Below, in pieces: positions 4,589-5,603 of a stretch of 5,603 nt of DNA. Made by a program: the position numbers and the translations under genes. Under the pieces are notes generated by a model. It saw only the letters and a program-made list of their open reading frames with translations. It made no database searches and was not told where the DNA came from. Location: the NCBI GenBank assembly GCA_029256345.1, contig JAQSYC010000121.1, positions 1-5,603 of the forward strand. The letters run 5' to 3'. Source of the stretch: Clostridia bacterium (GTDB lineage: Bacteria; Bacillota; Clostridia; Lachnospirales; Cellulosilyticaceae). How positions within the stretch are numbered: position 1 is the first letter of the stretch; the number at the start of each line of letters is the position of its first letter.

Positions 4589-5603
4589 CTACTTAAGCTT
4601 TGTCAGCTCTTTTTCAAGTATCTCTTTAATCGTTTTTGGATTAGCTCTTCCTGCAAGTCGTTTACTGCATTGACCCATTAAAAATCCAAATAACTTTTCT
4701 TTTCCTGCAAGATATCCTTCTACTTCTTTAGTAAATTCACTCACTACTGCTGTCACCGTCTCTTCGATTTCATCAACACTGTCATTCATGAGGAATCCTT
4801 CGTCTTTAGCGATTTGCTGTGGCAGCTTTTCACCTTCTAACATAATCTTTAGAATGGCTTTGGCATTATTTTTATTAACGACCTCTTCTTCTGCCATTTT
4901 TATAAGTTCTGCAAACGCAACAGGTGTGAAAGGTATATTTTTACTATCAAGTTCCCCTTCATTAACATATCTAAGGAGTTCTACTACAACGAAATTGGCT
5001 ACTGCTTTATAGTTTGGAAAACTTGCGATGGCTTCATTGTAAAAGTCAGATATTTCTTTGTTCGCAACAAGGATTTTTGCATCCGCCTTATTAAGTCCAT
5101 ATTCTTTTACATAAAGTTCAAAACGCTCATCTATAAGCATAGGTAGTTCTTTTTTTATGATTTCAATATCTTCCTCTGTTATACTTACTGGTGTCACATC
5201 TGGTTCTTTAAAATATCTATAGTCATGGGCGTCTTCTTTGGAACGCATTGAAGTTGTTACGCCTCTGTTGTCATTAAATCTTCTTGTCTCTTGAACAATC
5301 TCTTCTCCAGCAATAAGCATTTTAGTTTGTCTTTCTACTTCATACTCAATAGCTCTCACAATGGATTTGAGTGAATTAAGGTTTTTAATTTCTACCTTTG
5401 TACCAAGTTTTTCGGCTTCTGGTTTTTTAAGAGATATATTAACATCTGCTCTTAAAGAGCCTTCTTCCATCCTGCATAGACTCACTCCCGCATACTGCAA
5501 GAGGCCTGCCACTTTTTCTATATAAGCTTTAGCTTCTTCTGCTGAAGACATATCTGGTTCAGATACAATCTCTATCAGCGGAACGCCGCATCTATTATAA
5601 TCT
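4589..5603 (-). CDS. gatB: Asp-tRNA(Asn)/Glu-tRNA(Gln) amidotransferase subunit B, 5' end outside window
   Basis: GatB is the tRNA-binding and kinase subunit of the GatCAB amidotransferase. It activates the side chain of mischarged Asp-tRNA-Asn or Glu-tRNA-Gln so that ammonia released from glutamine by GatA can amidate it. The frame is open to the window edge: codons before the internal Met at 5551 read DYNRCGVPLIEIVSEPD, a hallmark GatB stretch, so that Met is not the start. About 337 residues are visible. Against a usual ~475-480, roughly 140 N-terminal residues are missing. Further signatures are EIKNLNSLKSIVRAIEYEVE and RSKEDAHDYRYFKEPD, and the C-terminal YqeY-like tRNA-binding domain ends with FLMGQCSKRLAGRANP. 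The TAG stop is 22 bp before aspS, indicating an operon; gatC and gatA would be expected just upstream, beyond position 5603. The visible part is intact. Confidence 0.96.
   Translation of the reverse strand, partial: DYNRCGVPLIEIVSEPDMSSAEEAKAYIEKVAGLLQYAGVSLCRMEEGSLRADVNISLKKPEAEKLGTKVEIKNLNSLKSIVRAIEYEVERQTKMLIAGEEIVQETRRFNDNRGVTTSMRSKEDAHDYRYFKEPDVTPVSITEEDIEIIKKELPMLIDERFELYVKEYGLNKADAKILVANKEISDFYNEAIASFPNYKAVANFVVVELLRYVNEGELDSKNIPFTPVAFAELIKMAEEEVVNKNNAKAILKIMLEGEKLPQQIAKDEGFLMNDSVDEIEETVTAVVSEFTKEVEGYLAGKEKLFGFLMGQCSKRLAGRANPKTIKEILEKELTKLK

Noticed and set aside
4788..5012. 74-codon open frame on the plus strand inside gatB
   Set aside because: It is antisense to the GatB C-terminal domain. 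The hydrophobic look comes from complementing acidic and Lys codons, and there is no ribosome-binding site.
5549..5551. Met at 5551 as the start of gatB
   Set aside because: The frame stays open to the window edge and the 17 codons upstream encode the strongly conserved GatB stretch DYNRCGVPLIEIVSEPD. The true start lies outside the window.

Overview
The window looks like a chromosomal piece of a low-GC Firmicute, most likely a member of Clostridia. Four things point there: AT-rich intergenic DNA, strong AGGAGG ribosome-binding sites, a thiT gene under a TPP riboswitch, and a type III glutamine synthetase beside an archaeal-type aspartyl-tRNA synthetase and gatB. The species cannot be told from the sequence alone.

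Plus strand, 1-988: a complete thiamine-uptake unit. It has a perfect consensus housekeeping promoter (TTGACA, 17 bp, TATAAT), a TPP riboswitch aptamer, and an expression platform in which the antiterminator and terminator helices can be read base by base. Then come a ribosome-binding site, thiT (the thiamine-binding S component of an ECF transporter) and a 22-bp terminator hairpin. The gene should be on when thiamine pyrophosphate is scarce and off by premature termination when it is plentiful.

Centre, 939-1106: the 168-bp gap between convergent genes holds two separate bidirectional-looking terminator hairpins and no gene.

Minus strand, 5603 down to 1107: gatB (5' end outside the window), then aspS (archaeal-type, about 438 aa), then glnN (GSIII). 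The gaps are 22 and 55 bp and show no terminator. GatB is a subunit of the tRNA-dependent amidotransferase. The archaeal-type AspRS is the kind that can load Asp onto tRNA-Asn, and GatCAB then converts this to Asn-tRNA-Asn using glutamine as amide donor. Glutamine synthetase supplies that glutamine. The three genes therefore make biochemical sense as one nitrogen/asparaginyl-tRNA module, although co-transcription of glnN is inferred.

I found no mobile element, CRISPR array, phage gene, tRNA or rRNA, and no undescribed system. All four genes belong to known families. The most rewarding details are the fully readable riboswitch switch, an inverted repeat over the thiT promoter, and the tRNA-specificity residues of the AspRS.
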